Assembly (NCBI GenBank): GCA_964030785.1
Contig: OZ034975.1
Coordinates: 15,138,142 to 15,202,141 of the forward strand
Direction: 5' to 3'
Source of the DNA: Siderastrea siderea
Lineage: Eukaryota > Cnidaria > Anthozoa > Scleractinia > Rhizangiidae
Length of the DNA stretch: 64,000 nt
This document shows positions 36,546-48,057 of this stretch, in pieces (the first letter of the stretch is position 1; every line of letters begins with the position of its first letter). The notes under the pieces were generated by a model. The model was not told the origin of the DNA. It saw only the letters and a list, made by a program, of their open reading frames with translations, and made no database searches. The translations under genes were made by a program, and so were the position numbers.

Positions 36546-37322
36546 CAAGTAAAAACATTTGTCGAGGGTGGAGTGGGTCAAAACGACTGGTAAATGCGTA
36601 TAATGCGCTTTCTTGTAACCTGTACGATAGAGCATAGCAATGATTTATTTCGTATTTGCATTCACAATAGGAAACTGTGCACAAAGCGTGGTTCCCAGGT
36701 ATGGGGAAAAGTTCAATTCTTTTGGGCTGTTACGGTGCCCATACTGATCAATCGTGAAGATGTGTTACTTTTATATTGGAAAATTTGTCGCCCATTTTTT
36801 GAAATGCGTCTGTTTTGAGAATTCTTGTTCCGTGTTTTGAGGAAGACCGACCAAAAGACAGCGAAAATGATCTTGAGTGAAGAATGCATAGTCTGTGGAG
36901 CTATGTTTGGTGAGGAGAGGGTGAATAATTCAGTTGACCTCCTTTCCAGGGTATTGGTCGCCTTTTCAGTTGGTCAAATTTAAGCGTTAGTTACAGTTAC
37001 ACACTTTTACTGCAACTTGCTGTTACAGACGCCTGAATGTTATTGAAGCTGTAGTCACGCACGGCTCGCTTGCTTCCTTTTCGAGAGGAACCAACACTTC
37101 GTCGGTTCTGCACGCATTGCGGGCCTATGTTTCATAACAGTAGGTCTAAGCACAGTCGCAAGACAACTAGCTGCACAAGCATCACTTCAGTGCGATTACG
37201 ACGAATAATTGCTTTCAATTTTCACTTTCGGGTACATCTCTTTGTGCAATTGTCGATTTTCTTGTCCTAGACGTTTTCAGTAGTACTAACCTTTTAAGCG
37301 AAGCAGTTGTCGGTTTAAAGCT

Positions 37323-39653
37323 ATGTTATCCCAAAAGCTTCCGAAAACAGTTTTGTGCGTTCCTCAAAGCTTATCGTCCATTGAATCGCGTTTTTCTAAT
37401 TGCGGTTTGCTGCTCGTTGGCGATTTCAACCGGCTAAATACCAAGCGCCTACAGAATAGTTTCAATCTTAAACAGATTGTGACCTTTCCTACGCGTGGTG
37501 AGAGGACATTAGACCTTGTTCTAACAAATCTGAAAGAGTATTACCAAGAACCTATCCAACGCCCCCCTCATGGTTTGTCTGATCACATGTCTGTAGAGGT
37601 ACAGCCAAAGCACCGTTCACAGCTCCCTAACTCGCGCTTAACTATCAAAGCAAGGGACCTAAGACCCAGCAGCCGTCTAGCTATGCGCACCTACCTCCAG
37701 GAAGTTGACGCACACACACTAGTCGGTGATGCAAATAGTTGCGCGGAAAAAGCGTCGATCTTCCAGTCAATTATTCAATGCGGTCTGGACAGTATACTAC
37801 CTGTGCAATCTAAATCCATCCACTCTACAGATCCACCCTGGGTTAACCCAGCCTTAAAAGATCTAATCAGACGGCGACAAATGGCACTAGCGGAAAATAA
37901 CCAGCCAATGTTCCGCTTCTTGAGAAATCGTGTAAACCGCGAACGTAAGATCTGCAGGGCGCGGTATTTTGACGCAAAAGTGAGCCATCTCAAGGAGTGC
38001 AAACCATCTAATTGGTGGAAGGAAGTCAAGAAACTCAGCGGCATGTCATCAGCCGTGAGGGACTCGGGCGAGTTAATGAGATCATTACAGCACATAAATT
38101 CGGAGTCTTCGTGTGCCTCAGATTTGTCCAATCTGATCAATAACACCTTTCTCTCCCCGATGCAAGACTTCACGCCGCTATCGGCTGACTCGTTTCAGTT
38201 GTCGCAGGATTCATCCTCGCCTCCTTTCGTTGTCACCGAACACAGCGTCTACCTCAAGCTGACATCGCTTAACCCTAGAAAAGCGTCTGGTCCGGATGGT
38301 ATCCCAGCATGGCTGCTAAAGGAAAATGCTGATCTTCTCTCGGGTACGGTCACAGATATCATCAACAGCTCTTACGCTGAATGTCGTTTACCGCCATCTT
38401 GGAAGTCTGCCGACACCGTGCCCATTCCGAAACAGAAACCAATCAAGGATGTAAATAAGCACTTACGTCCCATCTCTTTGACGCCCGTTCTATCCAAGCT
38501 AGCGGAGGATTTTGTTGTTTCCGAACACTTGCGTCCATCTATCCTGAAGAAAATTGGAGACAACCAATTCGGGGCTATCCCAGAATCCTCAACTACGCAT
38601 GCGTTAATCAGCATGGTGCATTCCTGGATGAAACATACGGATGGAACTGGATCTACGGTCAGGGTCGTTCTGTTCGATTACCGAAAGGCTTTCGACCTGA
38701 TAGATCATACGCTTCTCGTTAGAAAGCTGCTGGCCCTCGACATGCCTGTTGGTGTATCCTGTTGGATCATCGATTTTCTCACAGACCGTACGCAAAGAGT
38801 CAAACTGGGAAACGACTGTGTGTCTGAATGGAGAAAGGTGCCGGCTGGAGTTCCCCAAGGCACCAAGCTCGGGCCATGGTTGTTTATTCTCATGATCGAC
38901 GACATCGATACAAGCAATGCGGAACTCTGGAAGTATGTCGACGACACAACCATCGCAGAGTGTGTGGACAAGAACAAAATCAGCACTATTCAATCTGACG
39001 TGGAGGAACTGATTGCTAAGTCTAACTGTAACAAGTTCCAACTAAATGAGGCAAAGTGCAAGGAGTTACGAATATCTTTTGCTAGATCCACTGTGGACTT
39101 TGCTCCCATTGTCATTAATGGCAAAGCAATCGAATTAGTACCCACTGTTAAGCTGCTAGGTCTAAATATATCTTGTGACCTTAGGTGGAATTGTCATGTT
39201 GAGGAAATTAGTAAGAAAGTTTCGAGTCGACTGTATTTTCTTAAACAACTGAAAAGGGCTAATGTTCCCCAAAAAGATCTATTGACCTTTTACGTAACGT
39301 GCATCCGCCCTGTGACGGAATATGCGTGCCCGGTATTTCATAATGCGCTGCCCGCTTACCTATCTGCGGAGCTAGAACAACTGCAAAAACGCGCGATGCG
39401 TATCATTTTTCCATTTACATCGTACCGCGACGCACTACAGCAAGCACGCTTAGAAACGCTTTCTGCGCGCAGAGAATTAATCACATCTAAATTATTCGAA
39501 TCTATTAGCAGTAATGAAAACCACAGATTATATAAGCTTTTACCCTCGCGAAATAAATGTCATTTTAACTTGAGACATAAAAGAAATTTTAATATTCCCA
39601 TGGCCAAGACTAAGAGACTCATGAACACTTTTATATATAGTAATTGTAATTAG
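37323..39653 (+). CDS. LINE ORF2 remnant: endonuclease end plus reverse transcriptase
   Basis: 776 codons open. The APE-type endonuclease C-terminal part is visible (LLLVGDFNRLN, TRGERTLDLVLTNL, GLSDHMSV), then a spacer, then the reverse transcriptase with FDYRKAFDLIDH, PAGVPQGTKLGPWLF and the catalytic YVDDTT, then the thumb and a C-terminal region. The endonuclease N-terminus is missing, so the copy is 5'-truncated. The first ~17 residues (MLSQKLPKTVLCVPQSL) come from flanking DNA, related to 39925-39990, so the ATG at 37323 is fortuitous. Family: Jockey/CR1/L2-like by eye. It cannot move unaided, though its RT frame is intact. Confidence 0.85.
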   Translation: MLSQKLPKTVLCVPQSLSSIESRFSNCGLLLVGDFNRLNTKRLQNSFNLKQIVTFPTRGERTLDLVLTNLKEYYQEPIQRPPHGLSDHMSVEVQPKHRSQLPNSRLTIKARDLRPSSRLAMRTYLQEVDAHTLVGDANSCAEKASIFQSIIQCGLDSILPVQSKSIHSTDPPWVNPALKDLIRRRQMALAENNQPMFRFLRNRVNRERKICRARYFDAKVSHLKECKPSNWWKEVKKLSGMSSAVRDSGELMRSLQHINSESSCASDLSNLINNTFLSPMQDFTPLSADSFQLSQDSSSPPFVVTEHSVYLKLTSLNPRKASGPDGIPAWLLKENADLLSGTVTDIINSSYAECRLPPSWKSADTVPIPKQKPIKDVNKHLRPISLTPVLSKLAEDFVVSEHLRPSILKKIGDNQFGAIPESSTTHALISMVHSWMKHTDGTGSTVRVVLFDYRKAFDLIDHTLLVRKLLALDMPVGVSCWIIDFLTDRTQRVKLGNDCVSEWRKVPAGVPQGTKLGPWLFILMIDDIDTSNAELWKYVDDTTIAECVDKNKISTIQSDVEELIAKSNCNKFQLNEAKCKELRISFARSTVDFAPIVINGKAIELVPTVKLLGLNISCDLRWNCHVEEISKKVSSRLYFLKQLKRANVPQKDLLTFYVTCIRPVTEYACPVFHNALPAYLSAELEQLQKRAMRIIFPFTSYRDALQQARLETLSARRELITSKLFESISSNENHRLYKLLPSRNKCHFNLRHKRNFNIPMAKTKRLMNTFIYSNCN

Positions 39654-39770
39654 ACGATATTATAGTTTTTATTCTTATAATTAATAGATTTTATTCTTTC
39701 TTGTAAAAATTAATATAATTCAGCCTCTGGCTGCAATTTTAATTTTAATAAACTATCTACTATCTACTAT
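37370..39770 (+). mobile_element. 5'-truncated non-LTR retrotransposon (CR1/L2-like)
   Basis: Homology to LINE ORF2 begins near 37370. The 3' end has a short UTR and a tail of CTATCTACTATCTACTATT repeats at about 39750-39772, typical of elements ending in microsatellites. Sequence before 37370 and after 39900 belongs to one local repeat family, so the copy landed inside it. Confidence 0.75.
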
Positions 39771-39819
39771 TTATATAGGCTTACTTCGCATCCGCAAAAC
39801 TAATGCCGGCATAATTTAA

Positions 39820-40150
39820 AGCGTGTTTGGTGTTTGTTTGTTTTGAATCTTGATGGACTCTACTGAGTTAGAGAACGAAATATAACAGTTATTTAAAAAA
39901 CTATAAGCGAATTGCGAAGCAGTTGTCGGTTTAAACCTATTATATCCGAAAAGCTTCCAAAAACAATTCTGTGCATTTCTAAAAGCGCTCAAATTTCAAA
40001 CAATTTGCAGCCGCAAAACTTATGCCATAGAGTTAAGCACGTTTGGTGTTTGTTTGTTTTCAATCTCGATGGTCTCAAGTTAGAGAACGAAATATAAGGG
40101 TTACTTAAGTAACTATAAGCGAAGCAGTTTTGAGTTTAAAGCTATTTTAT
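39820..40150. repeat. Tandem repeat, ~215-bp units
   Basis: GTTTGGTGTTTGTTTGTTTT at about 39823 recurs at about 40039, as do GAGAACGAAATATAA and TATAAGCGAA-GCAGTT blocks; a further partial unit is at 37300-37370 on the other side of the LINE. Confidence 0.75.
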
Positions 40151-40795
40151 CCGGTAAGTAATGAGTGTTCTTCAAACCGCTCGAATTGTTTCTCGGCTGC
40201 TATAAAAGCCTACGCGACATTTCTTCGATAAGTTTATTACAAGTGCTTCGAAGCTCCCAAAATCCTTTCTTTCGGATAATCCCAGTAAAATGCCGGTGAA
40301 ATGCTGGTATAAATTTTTGACCAGACTAATAGTGGCAGTTCATGTTATTTGTTAGCATGAAGATGAAGATAACCCATTTAAATTTTGTTGTTGTAAATGA
40401 ACGCCGTTTGAAATTCAATCAAGCGAACAGCCAATAATCCAAGGAGATTTGACAAGCCTTGACAGTTAATGACAGGATATGGAAACATTGCAGAAACCAA
40501 GCAAGACGGCTCGTGAGTAAAAAATGTGTTCAGTTTGATGGCCGAAAAAAAAATCAAGCTGTGCTCAGCCTCTAGAATGACCTTTCGAGCTTGGTTTTAC
40601 AGAACAGATCCCCAAAGTATTGGACGACAATTCGGAACACTTTCGGGCTTTTTGAGAAACACTTTTCGGAAGCGAACGAGCCAAAAAAAGCCCCGAAATA
40701 TATTTCAGACCGAAAAGTTTCAGGACTATTTTTGAGAAACGAACACCAATTTATTCCTTGGCGGCTCCGCTTTCAGGCTTGGCTAAATCTATATA

Positions 40796-41905
40796 TTATT
40801 GTGATAGGCTCGATTACCAGCCGCTGCCTCGGGAAAGTGAGCCCAGGCGCGCTCCTCAACTTTGTGATGGCTTGCTTTGGACCTGAGGACGGAGGGCCGC
40901 CAGGTCATATAAAGAAATGATCGTTATTGTTCACACCCAAACGATGAATCTTGGTTTCAAAAAATATCGAAAGTTTTTTCAAAATCTCCGTTTTCAATTG
41001 TTAACGTGTGCAAGTTATAGAATATCTCTGTCTTAAAATAAAAACGCAAGAAAATTCGAAAACTTTTAGGTTTAGGGTTTCTATGCCTGGAGCCCGGAAC
41101 TTTAATCTCGCTCTTCTCTATTTGTAGCCTTCGATTAATAAAACTACCGTAAGCTCTATCGAACAACAAACGAAAGCAACTGTTTTTAAATTAAACGAGT
41201 GCGCACGCTCGCGTCACCATCCCCACCCCCCACCCCCCAAAAAGGTTGGAAGCAGAACCTAGCTATCCGGCACCTATACGTCAAAGCTCTGGTGGCAAAT
41301 TACAAAGCCCAGAAGGAGCCCGATTTTCCTATTGATCGTGCGCTCGCCTCAGTTCTCGCTCGCCCGAAGGAAAACAGAGCTTTCTCAAAAAGCGCAACAT
41401 TAGTACACGAAACAGCAATGTCAAGATCACAGTCAACTGCTTTATTAACGAAACGGTTAATCTAATTTCACTCATACAAGGATCACATTTCAGGAACATG
41501 AAACCTGAAACAATTGGTGAAAAATGGGACACAACATTACAACTCAACAAAAATGCAAAATCACTAACCGTACTAAGATATTTCAAGTTCTGTATAACAA
41601 GTAACAAATGTACACAGTCGACTCCCACTATCCTAAAAACTCAGGCGGGATCAAAAAATTATTATTTCTTTTTAAAGCCGAGGGAAATACATTTTCTTCT
41701 AAAGGTAACATTATTTCTGTTCAAAATTGTAGTAGTAAAATATTGTATATAAAGTAAACGAAAGGCAAGGCACGGCCGCATGCTGGAACCTATAAAGCCA
41801 CCTCCTGTACGGTGTAACAACGTCTGCCCTTGGATGGGATGCTAGTCCATCACAGCATTACTATGGCAGTTTTGGCCGGGACATTTCCCTATTTATTTAC
41901 CGGAC
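40796..41905. other. Resumption of the left duplication copy
   Basis: Matches 58270-59250 in order and orientation (GTGATAGGCTC, GAGGACGGAGGGCC, CACACCCAAACGAT, CAAAGCTCTGGTG, GATCGTGCGCTCGCCTCAG, TTGGATGGGATGC). No gene; the short matching open frames at 41199-41465 and 58656-58862 are conserved between copies but contain nothing I recognise. It ends in part of a SINE body at about 41805-41905. Confidence 0.65.
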
Positions 41906-41907
41906 GA

Positions 41908-41973
41908 GTGTAATTTACAAGTGTAGCTATTGTTTCAGAGGTTGAAAACAATAGGTACACTTGTAAATTACAC
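41908..41973. repeat. Near-perfect 66-bp inverted repeat
   Basis: GTGTAATTTACAAGTGTA...CTATTGTTT pairs with AAACAATAG...TACACTTGTAAATTACAC around a ~9-nt loop. It interrupts the SINE body found whole at 59150-59380. It may be a very short MITE or a replication-error palindrome. Confidence 0.8.
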
Positions 41974-42269
41974 TTGTAAATGTTTTATTAAATTGACCCT
42001 TGCACTTGTCTCTTGTGATCGTAATATATTTTGTACCCTAGGGGAGGGAGAACAACGGCGGGGTGTCATGCCCCTGGGGCTTTTCTTGTTTTCTCATAAG
42101 GAGAACAAACCATGATCAGGGTTTGGCGTTTTTTCCGAGAAGCTAGGGAAACACCTTGAAAACTTTAGCCTAATGTTTTCAGATTGCCTTCTATTTCCAT
42201 CCGCATCCAAACATACTCAATTGTAAGAAAAGACGGAATATTCAGCATGTCGCGAGCGTGGGACAAAGA

Positions 42270-42365
42270 AAAAATCTGAGTCCCCAACGGAAATCGAACC
42301 CATGACCTTCCGTACACCGGTCGGACGCTCTAACCACTGAGCTACTGAGAGACTCGCGGCGAGCA
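42270..42365 (-). mobile_element. tRNA-derived SINE head
   Basis: On the minus strand TAGCTCAGTGGTTAGAGC (A box, about 42328-42345) and GGGTTCGATTTCC (B box, about 42289-42301) lie at tRNA spacing. It lies between the two duplication copies. Not a true tRNA: the acceptor arms do not pair. Confidence 0.75.
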
Positions 42366-42879
42366 TAGGTCATATCATAGTTCATGGTGACACGCGTCCT
42401 GCATACTGCTAGGATCACCTATGTCGAAGTGCCCAATAGGTGATAATCAATTATAGTTTCAGAAAACTGGTGGATCATTTTTTAAAAACAAAAATGAGTC
42501 ATTTCTTTGGGTTTCCTTTGACTGCAGTATGTATTTTAGACGTAGAGCCCCTTTAACCAGAAGCTGCAAATAACAACCCTTTAATAGACAGGGGTGGCCC
42601 AATTATCTGTGAACAGACACGACGACTGAGTAAAACGTTTCAATACCAAAAACTATCATTTTAAAGTAAACAGGGTCAATCTAACAACATGTTACATCCA
42701 ACAGGTTTTGGCTTTGTTCAGTTCCAAATTGGTGACTTATCTGGTCATGTGCACTTTTGTCGATCAAAGAAACTTTGAGCGATTCCTATACCCCTTAAAA
42801 CGAAGTACATAATTTGGTTATTCCCAATAATACAATATATTTTGGAATTAATAACTAAAAGGTGTTTTTGTTCTAGTCC

Positions 42880-43060
42880 AGAAACTACTAAAGGTCGGTG
42901 GTTCGACGCCAGCCCCTGCCATCGTGTTGTTTCCTTAGACAAGAAACTTTACACCGCATTGTCTCTCTCCACCCAGGTGTATAAATGGGTACCAGCGACA
43001 TACTGCTGGGAGTAGCCCTGCAATGGACTAGTATCCCGTTCGGGGGGGGGGGGGGGGGTA
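42880..43060 (+). mobile_element. SINE body (5'-truncated)
   Basis: Starts near a B-box-like GGTGGTTCGACGCC and contains the body GGTGTATAAATGGGTACC and CTGCAATGGACTAGTATCC, followed by an 18-nt G run at about 43040-43057. The body matches the reverse complement of 59150-59280 and 41805-41905. Confidence 0.65.
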
Positions 43061-43863
43061 GCATTACTCTCAGTTGCTTCATGCTGCAGAAAACGGGATA
43101 AGCTTCGGCCAGGTGGGCCTCCTTGGCTCGTGTGCGACTTTACCTTTACCACAAACTACAACTTCCGCAAGAATTTTATGAGCGTTATGGAATGAAGATG
43201 GTGGAATGCATGAGACAGAAATAGGGCATTATCAGCAACTGGCGTGGCCTCGAGTTTTCTCACATTGTTTAAAATATGTAACAATTAGATTTGTGTAAAG
43301 CTCCGTTTCAACTAAAAGAGTCTGGCAGAAATAGTGCTTCAACTAAAAGAGTCTGGCAGAAATAGTGCTTTGAAAGCTCTACTTCTGCCCGACTCCCTTA
43401 GTTGACACAAGAAAGCTATGAAGTGCTGCAGTCTAGTAGATGTGTAGTCTGTCCTCTCAATACAGAAATGTTGACAATGCAGAAGTTCAGATGCATGTAA
43501 AAAGCCATATTTTGTTAACTGGCCTTTAGATAAACAGCAAAGGTAATTGCAAATTTGACAATCCCTTCAACATTGTAAGGAAATCTTCAAAATGGTTAAG
43601 GTAGTGCCGTTGTGGTCTTAATCAAAAAATGTAACTTCTGGGTGATTAGGTGACGGAATGAGAGGAAGGGATGGACAACAGAAAACTTTTGAATGCCATT
43701 TAAACCCTACAGAGAGACCAGCCTATTTTCGGTTGGATAAATGTCTCCAATTTTCAATGAAGGAAATTAGATTGCTGTTAAACATTTGTTCTTCATGTAT
43801 ACTCAAAAGAACTTTCTGCAATAACACCCTTCCCTATTTTAAGATACAGAGATAATGGTCTTT

Positions 43864-44825
43864 TTAAGGGTAAATGTTTTGCATAATTAAGACTTCATCA
43901 CTGCCAGTACTTACAAACCTTGGTCTTGTCATATGTTTATACATATGGAATAAAATTCCACAATAATTATGGCAATATTCTTGGCACATCCAGCAGGTGA
44001 ATCTTTCTTTGTCTATAGCCGAACGTTTGCTACAATCATGCCTCTTTAGACTGCTGTCATCATTGAAACATTTGTCACATAGGGTGCACTTGTGGAGCAA
44101 ATCGTCATGAATTGTTCTCCTGTGATATCGCAGACCTGAACTGTGAGTGAAACATTTGTCACATTGAGTACATTTGTATGGTTTCTCGCCACTGTGTATC
44201 CTCACGTGACATTGCAAACTTGATGACTGCCTGAAACATCGATCACATTTAGTGCATTTGTATGGTCTCTCACCACTATGAATCCTCAGGTGACATTGCA
44301 AACTGGATGAACGGTTAAAGCGTTTATCACACTGACTACATTTGAATGGCCTTTCACCACTGTGTACCCTCAGGTGACATTGCAAATTGGATGACTGGTT
44401 AAAGCATTTGTCACACTGATAGCATTTGAAAGTCTTCTCATCACTGTGAATCCTCATGTGGATTTTCAATGTCGATGACGCTCTAAAACATTTGTCACAT
44501 TGAGTACACTTGTACGGTTTCTCACCACTGTGAATCCTCGTGTGGATTTTCAATATCCATGACAATCTGAAACATTTGGCACATTGAGTACACTTGTATG
44601 GTCGCTCACCACTGTGAATTGTCACATGTCTTTTCAGACCTGATGACTGTCTAAAACATTTGCCACAATGACTACACTTGTATGGTCTCTCACCACTGTG
44701 TATCATCAGGTGACTTTTTAGCTGTGACTGGTAATCAAAACTCTTTTCGCAGGTGTTGCATTTGAAAGGTTTCCTTCCAGTATTCTTCTCAACATTCATG
44801 TCTCTTATATCTCGTGAAAACACTC
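43864..44825 (-). CDS. C2H2 zinc-finger protein, terminal exon
   Basis: On the minus strand the frame opens at a splice acceptor (TGTTTCCTTCAG|GA, exon start 44825) and runs ~320 codons to 43864. It encodes eight canonical C2H2 fingers in tandem with (S/T)GE(R/K)PYKC-type linkers, a ninth ending H..C (FNDDSSLKRHDC) and an atypical tenth (FTCWMCQEYC...FHMYKHM), then a short tail MTRPRFVSTGSDEVLIMQN. Such proteins are nuclear sequence-specific DNA binders; the target is unknown. No upstream exon was identified, so the protein's N-terminus is missing here. Its decayed paralogue is at 1131-2720. Confidence 0.85.
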
Positions 44826-44928
44826 CTGAAGGAAACAACAGCCATTCCGTTAGGAAGCAAAAAATACAAATCAATCACATTTTCTCGTTACAAAACAACT
44901 GCAAGTTCATTCACTGCTTTTGCTTTAA

Positions 44929-45508
44929 GCCTATTTCGCCTGGGTTTTTTTTGCGTTTCTGAGGCTAAGGGGGTGCCCCCCTACAGGTCTCGAAAAATAT
45001 TAATGTTCTTGTGATGAAAATTGGCACGTTTTTAGCACGTCATTAGCTTAACAGATTGGGCTAATGAAGTGTCAATTATGACCTGTCAAGACGTCACAAT
45101 GACGTCACAAACCAGCCATTTTGCATTTGAGGCTGCATCTTGAATCCCGAGCCTGCAGTCATACAGCTGACAAAGACGACATCGAAAAATATACGAATTT
45201 GTTCTAACAAACATACTTAGTCAAAACAAGCACACAAAAGTAAAGGATTATTTTCTTACAAACAAAGGGAAAAAAACTGAAAAAAAACTGAAAAAAAACT
45301 GAAAAAAGACAGAAAATAGTCAAAATAAACTCCTGAGTAGACAGTTGCTATGGAAAGGTCAATTATCATAGACACGTCTTTGACACTGGAAAATTTTGTC
45401 TGATAAATCACAAGATTTGGTGATTATTTGTCTAGCCATTTAAAAGTTACAATTCGTTAAAGTTAGCCCGGGCACAATGTCCCCCCGCCTCTCCAGGCGA
45501 AATAGGGT
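44929..45508. mobile_element. TTAA-flanked 580-bp MITE
   Basis: TTAA at 44925-44928 and 45509-45512; ends GCCTATTTCGCCTGG and CCAGGCGAAATAGGG are inverted copies. Absent from the left copy. No coding capacity. It lies in the intron directly upstream of the zinc-finger exon. Confidence 0.75.
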
Positions 45509-45647
45509 TTAAGGACAATAGTAACCTAAAACACTGCTGATTTTACTTCAATCTTAATTTTGTGTAAAAATAGACTGTAGTTAGTGCACACTGTAATTGG
45601 AATTAGTGGGCGAAGAGCCACCTCGAGGATTCACTACTAATAAAGTC

Positions 45648-45661
45648 ATTATTATTATTAC

Positions 45662-45706
<45 letters not shown>
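45648..45706. repeat. (TTA)n microsatellite
   Basis: About 58 bp of ATT repeats with one CTA interruption. Confidence 0.95.
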
Positions 45707-45977
45707 GAAATCTGGGACTTATTCTTCTCTCTAAGACACTGCTTATATTCAAGGTCTCTTCGCGAAAATGCTCTCTCCTTTTTAAATACCTTACTTAGAT
45801 GTGCATTTAGGTACAAATTCAAAAACATTACCTTCAAAAAGTAACAAATTTCAGTTAAAATTGCTTTTGAGATGTTGTAAGAAAGAGTTCAGTTTTCTAC
45901 ACTCAGTAGGTCAGCAGAAGCAACAGGGAAATTTACTTGCATGGATAAAAATCTGCTAACAATCTTCAAAACAAAAC

Positions 45978-48057
45978 GGCTGTTTCACAATCAAGCGTAC
46001 CCATTTCCTTGACATAGTGTTACAAGGGTTTCCTTTAAAAATTATAACAAGCAGAAAGATCATTCTAAAGTTGTAAGCAGTAAAAACTTGTGCTGAACAA
46101 AACCAAAAAAAATTTTGGAAATCGGTTAATGTTTGCCAAAGATACGAAAATTTATGTCATTACGAAATGGGCCAATTACAATGTTACGGTGTGACATTCA
46201 TAGTAAGTAAGTAAGTATCAAATAAAAAGGAAGAATCTTTGAAGAAAAAAATTGTTTACTTGAATATTCAATCAACCCAGAGCATCGTCTATCATCTTCC
46301 TTTTTACTGAACATTGAATTAAAGAACAAGTAGGCCATTTTTTTTTAAATATTGGCATCTATTACCAAACTCACCATTGTTACGGATTTTCTCTTATATA
46401 ATGGTTATTGTTTCAAATTCATTAAAACCATTAAAAAATGTGAAAACTCAACAGATTTTACATAAAAAATTGGCTTTATTACTCCTTATAAAATGTGAGA
46501 ATTTTTTGTTGTAAGTGATGTCTATCAGCTCTCTCTCTCTCTCTGACTGCTCAAACACACACCCTAGGATTTCCGGAAAATTCCGTAGTGTCCGTCCCCC
46601 TACTGTTATCCTTCTGTCTAGTATCTGCTTTTAGCCAACAAAGGCACATCATGTTTGCTTGCAGTTGTCATATACAAGTGACATATAAATGTGATTGCTG
46701 GCTTCAACCAGTAAGAAAATATATTAAGATTTGTTGCCAAATGTAGTGTCCATCCCCCTGTAGTGTCCGTCCCTCTACAATGTGTCCATCACCATTCCTA
46801 GCAACACATTGTCTCAATATGCCCCCCCAAAACTGACTGCAGTTAAGCTACTGATAAAAAGTGAAAGATAAATTAAGATTGAGGTAAATATTATGGATTG
46901 TTGAACTGCTGGGGGCCAGTGACATAATCCAAAATGGTGGCCAAGATGGCGGCCATCTTGGATTTTACTCAGGATTTAAAAGACGTCAAAAGAGGGAGGA
47001 AATTAAAATTTTCTAATGTTAGACATGAAAAATATGGTGTAATTAAACATGTTGCTGCTTTTTGTGCTTTTTTCACAGAAAAGAGATGAAAACATTCATT
47101 TTTATTCAATAAAGGCTTGAGCCTGCTTCTTATGACATTATATCTCGTAGCCGTAGGAGCCAATTCCCACCAAACCTATACCAAAATGTGTCTTAGAGAT
47201 ATGCGTACAGCTACTGAAAATGGCATGTTCTGATAAAAAATCGTCTTGATAAAAATGGCAAGAAACCTTATGGGAGGGGGGGGGCATCCACCCCGCCTTG
47301 TGTGCCTGAAGACATTTGATTATCATGGTCAAATGCCATTTCTACACACTATGCTTTAAAAAATACACAAAATGCTTTCTCTTGTTATAGGATAACTAAA
47401 TTTCATTTGGAAAGAGTGTATTTCAATATGTTTGTTATTATTATTTGCTTTCCATTAGAGTTCAGGTGCTAAGTTCTGTGATGTTGTAGTGTCCGTACCC
47501 CTTTGGCACAGCTAGATCTTAGCAAACTTGTGCCTCAATATCAGTGAATTGAAGGCTATTTATAGTTTCTTTCTTCTAATGATATGCCATTTTTTATAAT
47601 ATGAAGCATTACATGTCACTGAGGTTGCATTTACTCCATTACGTAAAATACTCTCTTGCTCTCTTAAAAAATTTCCTCTACTTTAGTAGTTGCATTGGAA
47701 GACGACCATGTCGATTCCTACCAATTAAGTGGAGTTAGAAAAAAAACCATTTTCTTTCATAAATGAAGCACAAACTACAGGATTTTACATCAAAATGTGT
47801 TTGGAATAGGATCTAAACCTTTTATCTGTCAAGTCAAAACGCACTGTTATCTTGACAATGTAGTGTCCGTACCCCCAGGGGGTCACTTGAAAGGGGTGTT
47901 TGTTTAGCTGGAAAAAAAGAAGTTTGTGTGAAGATCTTTTAGGCATGTGTGCCAAAGATGCCAAGCTTCTTGCACAAAAGATTTATTTGTGGAAATGTAG
48001 AAATTTATTTTTGACCCTAACTGACTGCCAAAAGGTACCCTTGATTGTGAAACAGCC
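45978..48057. mobile_element. 2.1-kb inverted-repeat DNA element, non-autonomous
   Basis: The ends GGCTGTTTCACAATCAAG and CTTGATTGTGAAACAGCC are inverted copies (about 24 bp with one mismatch). AAAAC flanks both sides (45973-45977 and 48058-48062), a likely 5-bp target duplication. Removal restores a sequence that matches the left copy around 3160-3180 (CCTTTCAGTA). No transposase is visible. Inside, a GTAGTGTCCGT(A/C)CCCC motif recurs at about 46588, 46744, 46757, 47488 and 47861, and a palindrome around AAGATGGCGGCCATCTTGG sits near 46945. Confidence 0.75.

Larger units (their letters stand above)
10330..40795. other. ~30-kb composite insertion in the left duplication copy
   Basis: In the right copy the sequence around 58265-58275 runs directly from the ...AAAAATTCTACTTT block into the GTGATAGGCT block. 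In the left copy those two blocks are at about 10310-10325 and 40798. Everything between is absent from the right copy. The two ends carry loosely inverted-repeat-like sequence (TTAGCTGAGCC at the left; GGCTTGGCTAA at the right), so one element may have started the insertion. The block now contains the TTAA-flanked carrier, the Polinton, tandem repeats and a LINE copy. Confidence 0.6.

Noticed and set aside
42270..42365. Genuine host tRNA gene
   Set aside because: A and B boxes are good but the acceptor ends do not pair, as in a SINE head.
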